From Betaproteobacteria bacterium (GTDB lineage: Bacteria > Pseudomonadota > Gammaproteobacteria > Burkholderiales > SG8-39): 6,351 bases of DNA. Below, in pieces: positions 1-6,139 of the stretch. Every line of letters begins with the position of its first letter. The stretch's first letter is position 1. The stretch is from contig JAABRB010000211.1 in the NCBI GenBank assembly GCA_011391185.1, forward strand, positions 1 through 6,351, written 5' to 3'. The translations under genes and the position numbers were made by a program. The notes beneath the pieces are model-generated. The model saw only the letters and a list, made by a program, of their open reading frames with translations, was not told the DNA's origin and did no database searches.

Positions 1-667
1 CACGCTTGCCTCGCAGCAGGAGCAGCTCAATCACCTGCTGGGGCGCGATCCGGAGACACCGTTCCGGGTCAGGGAGGTTCCGGCAGCGACGCCGCTGCAG
101 AACAGCCTGGTCGCGGCGCGCGAGGCGGCGCTCCGGCAGCGCCCGGATCTGCAGAAGGCGCGGCTCAACATCCAGTACGCCGACTACAACGTCTCGCTCA
201 AGCGCGCCGAGTACATTCCCGACGTGAGCCTCGTCTACAAGTACATTGCTCCGGTGACCAGCGACGTGCTGCCGCAGAGCATCTCGTACGTCGGCCTCGA
301 ATTCAGCTGGAATGTCTTCGATTGGGGGAAAAAGCAGCACGACATCGCGCAGCTCGAGCGCGCACGCAGCCAGGTGCAGAACTCGACCGAGGACCTCGCC
401 TCGCAGGTTGTGCTGGACGTGAACAGCTCGTTCCGCAAGCTCGAGGATGCCCGCAACTTTCTCAAGGTCGCCGAGCTCAACCGCGACGCCATGCGCGCGC
501 AGCTGCGCGTCTCGATGGACGCCTTCCGCCAGCAGACCGCGTTGCTCAAGGATCTGCTCGCCGCACAGGCCTCGCTCGCCCAGGCGAACGACCAGTATCG
601 CCAGGGCGTGCTGGGATTCTGGGAGGCGCGCGCGAACTTCGAGAAGGCGGTCGGTACGGAGGACTGA
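1..667 (+). CDS. TolC-family outer membrane efflux protein, C-terminal part (5' end outside window)
   Basis: The open frame starts at base 2 with no start codon in view and gives about 221 residues to the TGA at 665-667, so the N-terminal half lies upstream. Family knowledge: TolC/OEP proteins are trimeric outer-membrane channels with long periplasmic helices that pair with RND or ABC pumps and a membrane-fusion protein. What is seen: an LNHLLGRDPETPF stretch typical of the end of the first OEP repeat, then RPDLQKARLNIQYADYNVSLKRAEYIPDV, read across the hinge (shown here in short: helix ending AEYIPD, then strand SLVYKY). After this comes a strand pair ending in FSWNVFDWGKK, and long amphipathic helices rich in Gln, Ala, Leu and Arg (QLERARSQVQ, LKDLLAAQASLAQANDQY). 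The ending FWEARANFEKAVG is a common OEP finish. The partner pump genes should lie upstream. The subfamily and substrate cannot be told. The next gene is convergent, 22 bp away. Confidence 0.9.
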   Translation, partial: TLASQQEQLNHLLGRDPETPFRVREVPAATPLQNSLVAAREAALRQRPDLQKARLNIQYADYNVSLKRAEYIPDVSLVYKYIAPVTSDVLPQSISYVGLEFSWNVFDWGKKQHDIAQLERARSQVQNSTEDLASQVVLDVNSSFRKLEDARNFLKVAELNRDAMRAQLRVSMDAFRQQTALLKDLLAAQASLAQANDQYRQGVLGFWEARANFEKAVGTED

Positions 668-688
668 GGAAAGCGCAACCGACCTTTT
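649..688 (+). terminator. Possible weak intrinsic terminator at the end of the efflux gene
   Basis: Seven-base arms GGTCGGT (649-655) and ACCGACC (678-684) can pair, and are followed directly by TTTTCC (685-690). The structure spans the TGA stop of the efflux gene. The loop is long (22 nt) and the T tract short, so it would be weak at best. It is the only terminator-like structure in the convergent junction. The opposite strand has no T tract after the same stem. Prediction by eye only. Confidence 0.25.
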
Positions 689-689
689 C

Positions 690-1412
690 CTAGGGCTTCG
701 GCGGCGGCGTGCAGTTCGTGCGCTTCTGCAGCCGGCAGAGATTGTAGCTGCCATGATTCGCCCACAGCCGCATCATGGCTTCGACATCTCCCCAGGACTT
801 GAGCATCGAGGCGTCGAGCGCCTGGCCGCCCACGCGGTGATCGATGCCGGCCGCGAGGAGATCCCCGGAGAAGGCGTCGGTGACCTTGACCTCGATCTGC
901 GCTTCGCCGACAAAGGCGGGTTTCCCGGTCGCGAGCTTGGCGAGCGAAGAAAGGGCATGCAGCGTCGGGACGACTGCCGATACGACGCTGAGCGCGACGT
1001 TCGCTTCCTCGGCCCGGGTGATGGCGACTTTCACGCGCAGCGTATCGCGTTCGGGGGCGCTCACGAGCGAGAAGCCCTCCTTCTCCAGCGCGCCGCGGAT
1101 CACGCTGTAGAAGTAGTTCACGAGGATCTGCTCGTCGGCGGCCGAGATGCCCTGGCCGGTCGAATCCTTTCCCTTCCAGACGGTGACGGGGTCGAGAAGC
1201 ACCTTCCGGTACGCCGCCCAGAAGACGCCGGGCCGCCGATAGACGAGCTGGGCCTGCCGGTCATCCCCGGGCTCGAGCAGGTCGTAGTCGGGACCCAGGA
1301 AGCCGCTCCGATCGACGCCACGCGCGCGCGAGGTCGGTGCACAGCCGCTGGCGATCAGCAACGCCGCGAGCAGTCCGATGACTGTCAACCATTGCACGAA
1401 TCGAAGATTCAC
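690..1412 (-). CDS. DUF3313-type outer-membrane lipoprotein
   Basis: 240 residues from a GTG start. The start is chosen because AAGGAGG lies 6 nt upstream, and because the protein then opens with a short basic end (NLRFVQW), a hydrophobic segment and a lipobox ending IASGC, with Cys24 as the lipidated residue. A longer reading with an ATG at 1532 would add about 40 Arg-rich residues inside the antiporter gene and is rejected. The mature part matches the DUF3313 pattern as I know it: SGFLGPDYDLL (37-46), LVYRRPG (56-62), DPVTVWKG (74-81), ISAADEQILVNYFY (89-102), LRVKVAITRAE (125-135), LATGKPAFVGEAQIEVKVTD (160-179) and KSWGDV near the C-terminus. No biochemical function is established for the family to my knowledge. 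It probably sits in the periplasm anchored to a membrane. Its GTG overlaps the antiporter TGA by 4 bp, implying coupled translation and perhaps a shared role in the envelope. Asp25/26 Lol-avoidance is absent (Ala25 Pro26), which favours outer-membrane sorting. Confidence 0.85.
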   Translation of the reverse strand: MNLRFVQWLTVIGLLAALLIASGCAPTSRARGVDRSGFLGPDYDLLEPGDDRQAQLVYRRPGVFWAAYRKVLLDPVTVWKGKDSTGQGISAADEQILVNYFYSVIRGALEKEGFSLVSAPERDTLRVKVAITRAEEANVALSVVSAVVPTLHALSSLAKLATGKPAFVGEAQIEVKVTDAFSGDLLAAGIDHRVGGQALDASMLKSWGDVEAMMRLWANHGSYNLCRLQKRTNCTPPPKP

Positions 1413-2650
1413 TTTCGGCCTCCTTCCGGTTCGGGATCTGGGTTCGCACGCGATTCGTGCTCGACGCGGAGCCAGCGCGCGACGACGGGCAGTGTCCAGC
1501 CCTGCGCGGCGAGCGAGAGGAGCACCACGCAAAATGCCACGTTGAAGATCTCGCGTGCGTGCGGTATTCCGGCGAGCATCGGGAACAGCGCGAGAATGAT
1601 CGGCACGGCGCCCCGCAATTCCACCCAGGCGACGAACGCCTGCTCGCGCGGCGCGAACCGGAACGGCGCGAGGCAGATCGCCACGGCGACCGGTCGCGCG
1701 ACGAAGATGAGCACGGCGGCGACGCCGAGGGCCGCCGGCGCGATCGGTAGGAATTCCTCCGGCGAGACCAGCAACCCGAGAATCAGGAACATTCCGATCT
1801 GCATGAGCCAGGCGAGTCCGTCGTGAACGCTCAGGATGCGCTCGAGGCCCGGCGCCCGGCTGTTGCCGACGACGATGCCCGCGAGGTACACCGCCAGCAG
1901 ACCGCTGCCGCCCCCGGCGTTGACGAGCGAGAAGATGCAGACGCCGACCGCCGAGACGAAGAGCGGCGCGAGACCCGGGGACAGCCGTACGCGCTTGAGC
2001 ATCTCGGCCAGGATGCGGCCGCCGACCGCTCCGCCGGCCGCACCCAGCCCGAGGTCCCAGAGAAAATCACCGGCCAGCCCCCATGCGCTCACCGGCGCGC
2101 CCAGTGCGACGAGGTCGATGAGCGTCAGCGTCAGGAACACCGCCATCGGGTCGTTTGCACCGGACTCGATTTCGAGCGTAGCGCCCATGCGCTCGCGAAG
2201 GCCGATTCCACGCCCGCGCAGGAGCGCGAACACCGCCGCCGCGTCGGTCGAGCTGACGATCGCACCGACGAGCAGGCCTTCGAGCAGCGGCAGGTCGAGC
2301 AACAGGATCGCGGCCGCCCCACTGATCGCCGCGGTGACCAGGATGCCGAGCGTGGCCAGGGTGAGCGCGGGGAGTCGGCCGGCGTGAAACGTTTCCACTC
2401 GCGTCCGCAGCCCGCCATCGAGCACGATGATCGCCAGCGCGAGATTGCCGATCAGCGCTGCAACGCCCACATCGTCGAACACGATCCCGCCCGGACCGGC
2501 TTCGCCGGCCAGCATGCCGAGCACCAGAAAAACCAGGAGCAACGGCATGCCGGTTCGATCGGATGCCTTGGACGCGAGAATGCTCAGGACGAGCAGCAGC
2601 CCGCCGATGAGGAGCGCGTGATCAATGGGGCTGAGCAGTGCGGCGCCCAT
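1409..2650 (-). CDS. CPA1-family cation/proton antiporter, NhaP2/CvrA-like membrane domain only
   Basis: 413 residues, almost wholly hydrophobic, consistent with 12-13 membrane helices. It strongly resembles the membrane half of E. coli NhaP2 (CvrA), a K+(Na+)/H+ antiporter of the inner membrane: RTGMPLLLVFLVLGMLAGE (32-50), NLALAIIVLDGGLRT (69-83), GAIVSSTDAAAVFALL (129-144) and LEIESGANDPMAVFLT (159-174). Asn166-Asp167 is the CPA1 ND ion-binding pair. WVELRGAVPI (342-351) carries the conserved Arg of a late helix. The protein ends about 20 residues after the last helix with a polar tail (ESRANPDPEPEGGRK). E. coli NhaP2 is far longer because of cytosolic regulatory domains (TrkA-C/RCK_C and CorC/HlyC-like), which are absent here. 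The frame is not broken: the next gene begins at its stop. The Shine-Dalgarno before the ATG is weak (GGACC, 5 nt away). The cupin gene ends 57 bp upstream, so the two are probably co-transcribed. Ion preference (K+ or Na+) cannot be decided from sequence. Confidence 0.92.
   Translation of the reverse strand: MGAALLSPIDHALLIGGLLLVLSILASKASDRTGMPLLLVFLVLGMLAGEAGPGGIVFDDVGVAALIGNLALAIIVLDGGLRTRVETFHAGRLPALTLATLGILVTAAISGAAAILLLDLPLLEGLLVGAIVSSTDAAAVFALLRGRGIGLRERMGATLEIESGANDPMAVFLTLTLIDLVALGAPVSAWGLAGDFLWDLGLGAAGGAVGGRILAEMLKRVRLSPGLAPLFVSAVGVCIFSLVNAGGGSGLLAVYLAGIVVGNSRAPGLERILSVHDGLAWLMQIGMFLILGLLVSPEEFLPIAPAALGVAAVLIFVARPVAVAICLAPFRFAPREQAFVAWVELRGAVPIILALFPMLAGIPHAREIFNVAFCVVLLSLAAQGWTLPVVARWLRVEHESRANPDPEPEGGRK
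1419..1425 (-). promoter_or_regulatory. Shine-Dalgarno of the lipoprotein gene
   Basis: AAGGAGG on the minus strand, 6 nt before the GTG at 1412-1410. It lies inside the last codons of the antiporter gene and decides the unusual GTG start. The GTGA overlap (1412-1409) together with this strong site indicates translational coupling with its own strong initiation. Confidence 0.8.
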
Positions 2651-2707
2651 GTTGGTCCGAACGATCCGCCGTCGCCGATCGCGGCGCAGGTGAAGGTGTG
2701 GGAAACC

Positions 2708-3229
2708 TCAGCGTCGCGGGCGGCGCTGCACCGCGGTTCCACGCTTTGCGGGGGCTTTCGTCGCGAGCGCGCGCTTTCGCGCCGCCTCGCTTCTTGCCAC
2801 GGCACGCCTGCCCGCGGCGGTCCCCGCACGCCATTTCGTGCGGTGTCGCAGAAGGGAGTCCTCCTTCCACGTGTGCTGCGTGCCATCGCCCATGAACACC
2901 ACGAACACCTCACAGCCGTCGGGATACTCATAGGGTCCGTGGAGCGTGTCCCAGCCGAACACATAATCGCCGGGCCGCAGGTCCTTGCCGGCCACGCACA
3001 TCCGGCCCTTGGTCACCAGGATGGAATGCCAGCTCTTGTGCGTATGCGCGGGCTCGACGTACCCCTTCGGGAACTTCACCTTCATGTCGACCCGCTTCGT
3101 CACCGGATCATGGGAGAAGATCTTCACCTGCACGCCGCGCGGGAGCGTGAGCAGCTTGATTGCCGCGCCTTCCTGCCACTTGACCTGCTTGTCGTAGAGG
3201 GCGCGAAACCGGTGATCGGCTTTTTTCAT
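2708..3229 (-). CDS. Cupin-domain protein with a strongly basic C-terminal tail
   Basis: 173 residues from the ATG at 3229, chosen because AAGGAGG ends 4 nt upstream. A longer frame from 3349 lacks such a site. Residues 25-122 form a single cupin barrel. Motif 1 reads G56-x5-H62-x-H64-x3-H68-x6-G75: the usual spacing, but with His68 where cupins normally have Glu. Motif 2 is G87 to H97 (GDYVFGWDTLHGP), one residue shorter than the consensus and without its Pro-x-Gly. Three or four His could therefore bind a metal such as Fe, Mn, Ni or Zn. No membrane segment or signal peptide is seen, so it should be cytosolic. Residues 127-173 form a low-complexity tail with about 17 Arg or Lys among 47 residues plus many Ala, like a nucleic-acid-binding or histone-H1-like tail. 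Substrate and activity are unknown; it could be a small-molecule enzyme or a sensor. It is the first gene of the minus-strand block and is divergent from the GYF_2/RDD gene. Confidence 0.8.
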   Translation of the reverse strand: MKKADHRFRALYDKQVKWQEGAAIKLLTLPRGVQVKIFSHDPVTKRVDMKVKFPKGYVEPAHTHKSWHSILVTKGRMCVAGKDLRPGDYVFGWDTLHGPYEYPDGCEVFVVFMGDGTQHTWKEDSLLRHRTKWRAGTAAGRRAVARSEAARKRALATKAPAKRGTAVQRRPRR

Positions 3230-3233
3230 TCTT

Positions 3234-3240
3234 CCTCCTT
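3234..3240 (-). promoter_or_regulatory. Shine-Dalgarno of the cupin gene
   Basis: AAGGAGG on the minus strand, 4 nt before the ATG at 3229-3227. It fixes the start at MKKADHRF and excludes the upstream extension of the same frame, which runs through the palindromic control region. Confidence 0.8.
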
Positions 3241-3261
3241 GAAACGGACGATTCACGGGAA

Positions 3262-3277
3262 CGCGGGACGGCCCGCG
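3262..3277. repeat. Short GC-rich hairpin in the cupin leader
   Basis: Arms CGCGGG (3262-3267) and CCCGCG (3272-3277) flank the loop ACGG. It lies about 22 nt upstream of the cupin Shine-Dalgarno, in what should be the untranslated leader of that gene. There is no T tract on either side, so it is not an intrinsic terminator. It may stabilise or regulate the leader, or may simply reflect high GC. Confidence 0.4.
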
Positions 3278-3284
3278 CATGATC

Positions 3285-3306
3285 CCTCGCAGCCGGCGCT
3301 GCGAGG
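3285..3306. repeat. Perfect 9-bp-arm palindrome in the divergent control region
   Basis: Arms CCTCGCAGC (3285-3293) and GCTGCGAGG (3298-3306) pair without mismatch around the 4-base centre CGGC. No T tract follows on either strand, so a terminator is unlikely. It sits between two divergent genes, 56 bp from the cupin ATG and 164 bp from the GYF_2/RDD ATG. It could be an operator for a dimeric regulator or a stem in the cupin 5' leader. Function is inferred from position only. Confidence 0.5.
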
Positions 3307-3333
3307 CCCGGAGGCGCGTCCCGACGTGCATGA

Positions 3334-3363
3334 AGTATCGCCGCACCAAGCTTGAAATGCCAG
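3334..3363 (-). promoter_or_regulatory. Candidate sigma-70-like promoter for the minus-strand block
   Basis: On the minus strand CTGGCA (3363-3358; 4 of 6 match to the -35 consensus) is followed after 18 bp by GATACT (3339-3334; 4 of 6 match to the -10 consensus). Transcription would start near 3327, leaving a leader of about 100 nt that includes both hairpins. This is a weak match found by eye in GC-rich DNA. Confidence 0.2.
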
Positions 3364-3458
3364 TCTGCCGGCCGTGCGGCGCATTTCACGTACATGGTGC
3401 TGCGGAAGCGGTATGGTGCGTCGTGCGCCCTGGCCGGGCCGGGCGCCGCACTGCGAGC

Positions 3459-3463
3459 GGAGG
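3459..3463 (+). promoter_or_regulatory. Shine-Dalgarno of the GYF_2/RDD gene
   Basis: GGAGG with 6 nt before the ATG at 3470. It selects MAEYWIARQG as the true N-terminus, placing the GYF_2 domain at the very start, and rejects the 32-residue in-frame extension upstream. Confidence 0.8.
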
Positions 3464-3469
3464 ACGAAC

Positions 3470-4615
3470 ATGGCCGAGTACTGGATCGCGCGGCAGGGAA
3501 ACAAGCAGGGGCCCTATCCGGAAGATCAGGTCCGGAAAAATTACGCGAGCGGCCGGGTGCTGCCCACCGATCTCGTATGGACCGAGGGAATGGCGGACTG
3601 GAAGGCCGCATTGCAGGCTTTCGGCCCCGTGCCGGCGCGCCCGGCACCGTCTTCCGCACCGTCTTTCACACAATCTCCCGCTCCGTCGTCCGCGACGCCC
3701 ACCGCCCCTTCCGCGACGCCCTATAAGCCGCCGGTGGCGGTGGTGCGCGATGAGGGCGATGCCGATCTCGGCGGCGACGTCACGTATGCAGGCTTCTGGG
3801 TGCGCTTCGGCGCCGTGATCATCGACACCATCGTCGTCTACATCATTGCACTCGTGGCCGGGGCGGCCGTGGGATTGCTTGCTGCCGCGGTCGGTGGTCC
3901 CGCCTGGGCCGGCGGGGGCGGCATGATCGCCGGCATCGCCGGCGGATTCCTCTACTTCGCGATGATGGAATCCGGAGAGCGGGGCGCCACGCTCGGCAAG
4001 CGCGCATTCAAGCTGCGTGTCGTCACGGCCGACGCAAGCGAGCGCATCGGCTTCGGTCGCGCGGCCGGCCGTTACTTTGCGCGATTCATCTCGATGCTCG
4101 TGCTGTACATCGGGTACATCATGCAGCCGTTCACCCGGCGCAAGCAGGCGCTGCACGACATGATCTGCGGAACAGCCGTTGTCGCGCTGGCGCCGGCGTC
4201 GCGCATCCTGCTCGGCGTCGCCATCTTTCTGGGAGTGCTCGTTCCCACCCTCGGAATCGTCGCTGCCGTCTCGATCCCCGCGTACCAGGACTACACCGTG
4301 CGCGCCAAGGTTTCCCAGGCGTTGATCGCCGCGTCCCCTGCGCGCACCGCGGTGGAGACCTACATCGCGGAGCGCAACGCGGTTCCCAAGACCCTTGGCG
4401 AGGCAGGCGTGGAGCTCCCACCCACCCCGCAAGTCCAGAGCATCACGATCAATCCGCGCGACGGCACGCTGACCGTGACCCTGGCATTCGCTCCGCTGGC
4501 AGGCAGAACGATCCTGCTCGTTCCGCAACGCGCTGAAGGCAACGCGATGACGTGGAAGTGTCAGTCCGGAACCGTGTCGCGGAAATACCTCCCGGCATCG
4601 TGCCGGAATGGCTGA
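3470..4615 (+). CDS. GYF_2-RDD-pilin-like fusion membrane protein
   Basis: 381 residues with four parts. (1) Residues 3-51 are a GYF_2 (DUF4339) domain: W5, G10, GPY 14-16, G28, W37, GM 40-41 and W44 fit the family pattern; it is thought to bind peptides. (2) Residues 53-104 are a Pro/Ala/Ser/Thr-rich flexible linker. (3) Residues 105-238 are an RDD domain: R112 and D119 in the first helix, a second helix around 150-166, GATLGKRAFKLRVV (172-185), a third hydrophobic stretch (205-221) and TRRKQALHDMICGT (222-235). (4) From about 246 a helix leads into a type IVa pilin-like region: G262, then SIPAYQDYTVRAKVSQAL (268-285) and a head ending with Cys364 and Cys378 (WKC and LPASC), like the disulfide loop of PilA. 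Aligned on Pro270 = pilin Pro22, the Gly-1 cleavage site is Leu248 and Glu5 is Phe253, so processing and pilus assembly are unlikely. I infer an inner-membrane protein with a cytosolic GYF_2 and a periplasmic head. Function is unknown. Confidence 0.85.
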   Translation: MAEYWIARQGNKQGPYPEDQVRKNYASGRVLPTDLVWTEGMADWKAALQAFGPVPARPAPSSAPSFTQSPAPSSATPTAPSATPYKPPVAVVRDEGDADLGGDVTYAGFWVRFGAVIIDTIVVYIIALVAGAAVGLLAAAVGGPAWAGGGGMIAGIAGGFLYFAMMESGERGATLGKRAFKLRVVTADASERIGFGRAAGRYFARFISMLVLYIGYIMQPFTRRKQALHDMICGTAVVALAPASRILLGVAIFLGVLVPTLGIVAAVSIPAYQDYTVRAKVSQALIAASPARTAVETYIAERNAVPKTLGEAGVELPPTPQVQSITINPRDGTLTVTLAFAPLAGRTILLVPQRAEGNAMTWKCQSGTVSRKYLPASCRNG

Positions 4616-4711
4616 TCCGTCCGCGATTCGCCGCTAGGGTCGGTGCGCGGCGGCTTGCAATTTGCGATGAGGCTGGATACCTTTGCCTCCTCCTCCCGTA
4701 TCCCATCGGAA

Positions 4712-6139
4712 ATGCCGGAACATTCCCCGGGCGAGCGCATCGCCCTCCCCTCGGTGGATCTCATGCTGCGTCGGGACGAAAGTGCGGTCCTGATCGACCG
4801 TTACGGCCGCGCGCCGGTGGTGGAGGCGATCCGCGCGGAGCTCGCCGCGTGCCGCAGCGCGCTGCGCGCGGCAAACGCCGCGCCCGAGCCCGGCGTCCCG
4901 CAGATCTTCGCGCAGGTAAGAACTCGCCTCGCCGCGCGCGCGGCGCCGTCGCTGCGCCGCGTGTTCAATCTCACGGGTACGGTCCTGCACACCAATCTCG
5001 GGCGGGCGGTCCTGCCGCGCGAGGCGATCGATGCAATGATCGCCGTCGCCGGCGAGCCGAGCAATCTCGAGTACGACCTCGACACCGGGAAGCGCGGCGA
5101 CCGCGATGTGCATCTGGAGAACGCCCTGTGCCGGTTGACCGGCGCCGAGGCCGCGACGGTGGTCAACAACAACGCAGCCGCGGTATTGCTCGTGCTCAAC
5201 ACGCTCGCGATCCGGAAGGAAGTGCCGACCTCGCGCGGCGAGCTGATCGAGATCGGCGGCTCGTTCCGCATTCCAGACATCATGTCGCGCGCCGGCTGCC
5301 GGCTCCGCGAGGTGGGGACGACCAATCGCACGCACCTTTCCGATTTCGCGAACGCGATCGGATCGCGCACCGGTCTCGTCATGAAGGTTCACACCAGCAA
5401 TTACGTGGTCGAGGGGTTCACGGCATCCGTGCCGGAAGCCGAGCTTGCCAAGTTGTGCAAGGAGCGCGGCGTTCCCTTCGTCGTGGACCTGGGGAGCGGC
5501 GCACTGGTCGATCTGCGCGCGTTCGGCCTGCCGCACGAGCCGACCCCTGCCGAAACGCTGGCGAGCGGGGCCGACCTCGTGACGTTCAGCGGCGACAAGC
5601 TGCTCGGTGGCCCGCAGGCAGGGATCATCGTCGGGCGCGCCGACCTCGTCGCCCGGATCAAGCGCAACCCCCTCAAGCGGGCGTTGCGCGTCGACAAGAT
5701 GACCATCGCGGCGCTTGCGGCGGTGCTCACGCTCTCCGCCGACCCGGAGCGTTTGCGCGATCGACTCCCCGCGCTCCGCGCGCTGACGCGACCGCCGGAC
5801 GAGATCCGTCGCACCGCGGCGCGCATTGCCGTAGCGCTCGCCCCGGCACTGAAGGAATACACCGTCGAGGTCGTCGCCTGCGCATCCGAGATCGGGTCCG
5901 GCGCACAGCCCGGGCGAAACATCGCAAGCGCGGGCGTCGCGATCGCCGCGTGCGCGACCAAGGGTCGCGGGAGCGCGCTGCAGCGACTCGCCGATGCTTT
6001 CAGGGCGCTGCCGGTCCCGGTCATCGGTCGAATCCAGGACGATGCTTATCTTCTCGATTGCCGCGGTCTGATCGATGAGCAGGATTTCGAGTCCTTCAGC
6101 GCGCAGCTCGGAATCCTCGATCCGGCCGGTCGGAAATGA
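4712..6139 (+). CDS. selA: L-seryl-tRNA(Sec) selenium transferase SelA
   Basis: SelA is a cytosolic PLP enzyme that turns Ser-tRNA(Sec) into Sec-tRNA(Sec) using selenophosphate from SelD. From this ATG it has 475 residues, close to E. coli SelA (463). The PLP lysine falls at Lys296 in [14 protein letters not shown], against Lys295 in E. coli, which is the main reason for this start. Other hallmarks: [15 protein letters not shown] (84-98), [10 protein letters not shown] (151-160), [16 protein letters not shown] (174-189), VGTTNRTH (201-208), MKVHTSNY (224-231), LGSGALVDL (260-268), [12 protein letters not shown] (320-331) and [11 protein letters not shown] near the C-terminus. The N-terminal region aligned to E. 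coli ([10 protein letters not shown], about 12-21) is present. The frame is open further back, with GTG 4643 and ATG 4667 as alternatives. No start has a good Shine-Dalgarno, so the N-terminus is the one soft point. The gap to the GYF_2/RDD gene is 96 bp. The stop overlaps selB by ATGA, so the two are coupled. Confidence 0.97.
   Translation: MPEHSPGERIALPSVDLMLRRDESAVLIDRYGRAPVVEAIRAELAACRSALRAANAAPEPGVPQIFAQVRTRLAARAAPSLRRVFNLTGTVLHTNLGRAVLPREAIDAMIAVAGEPSNLEYDLDTGKRGDRDVHLENALCRLTGAEAATVVNNNAAAVLLVLNTLAIRKEVPTSRGELIEIGGSFRIPDIMSRAGCRLREVGTTNRTHLSDFANAIGSRTGLVMKVHTSNYVVEGFTASVPEAELAKLCKERGVPFVVDLGSGALVDLRAFGLPHEPTPAETLASGADLVTFSGDKLLGGPQAGIIVGRADLVARIKRNPLKRALRVDKMTIAALAAVLTLSADPERLRDRLPALRALTRPPDEIRRTAARIAVALAPALKEYTVEVVACASEIGSGAQPGRNIASAGVAIAACATKGRGSALQRLADAFRALPVPVIGRIQDDAYLLDCRGLIDEQDFESFSAQLGILDPAGRK

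Larger units (their letters stand above)
3230..3469. other. Divergent intergenic control region (240 bp)
   Basis: This stretch separates the ATG of the cupin gene (minus) from the ATG of the GYF_2/RDD gene (plus). It must hold the promoters of both. No conserved small gene is seen; frames crossing it are overlaps of the flanking genes with no ribosome site of their own. It contains the two hairpins and the weak minus-strand promoter candidate listed separately. For the plus strand I found only isolated promoter-like hexamers (TTGAAA at 3352-3357, TATGGT at 3412-3417) whose spacing does not fit one promoter. Confidence 0.6.

Noticed and set aside
1413..1532. N-terminal extension of the lipoprotein to an upstream ATG
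   Set aside because: It would add about 40 Arg-rich residues before the signal peptide and overlap the antiporter by over 100 bp. The GTG at 1412 has AAGGAGG and a direct lipoprotein signal peptide.
447..1826. Plus-strand open frame of 459 codons across the efflux, lipoprotein and antiporter genes
   Set aside because: It runs through three better-supported genes and shows no domain. The convergent junction at 668-689 fits the accepted genes.
2651..2707. Possible terminator between the cupin and antiporter genes
   Set aside because: Only a 5-bp CGCCG/CGGCG stem with no T tract on the minus strand; read-through into the antiporter is more likely.
1823..3355. Long plus-strand open frame of about 510 codons opposite the antiporter and cupin genes
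   Set aside because: Its translation is Arg/Glu/Gln/His-rich low-complexity sequence with no family motif. It is the antisense shadow of genes with clear domains, a common effect in GC-rich DNA.
4629..4652. Possible terminator after the GYF_2/RDD gene
   Set aside because: A 6-bp GC stem with a 12-nt loop and no T tract directly after it; too weak to call, though noted in the selA start finding.
4552..6078. Plus-strand open frame of about 508 codons overlapping selA in another frame
   Set aside because: Arg/Gly/Ala-rich frame-shifted reading of selA with no motif and no ribosome site; selA is the real frame.
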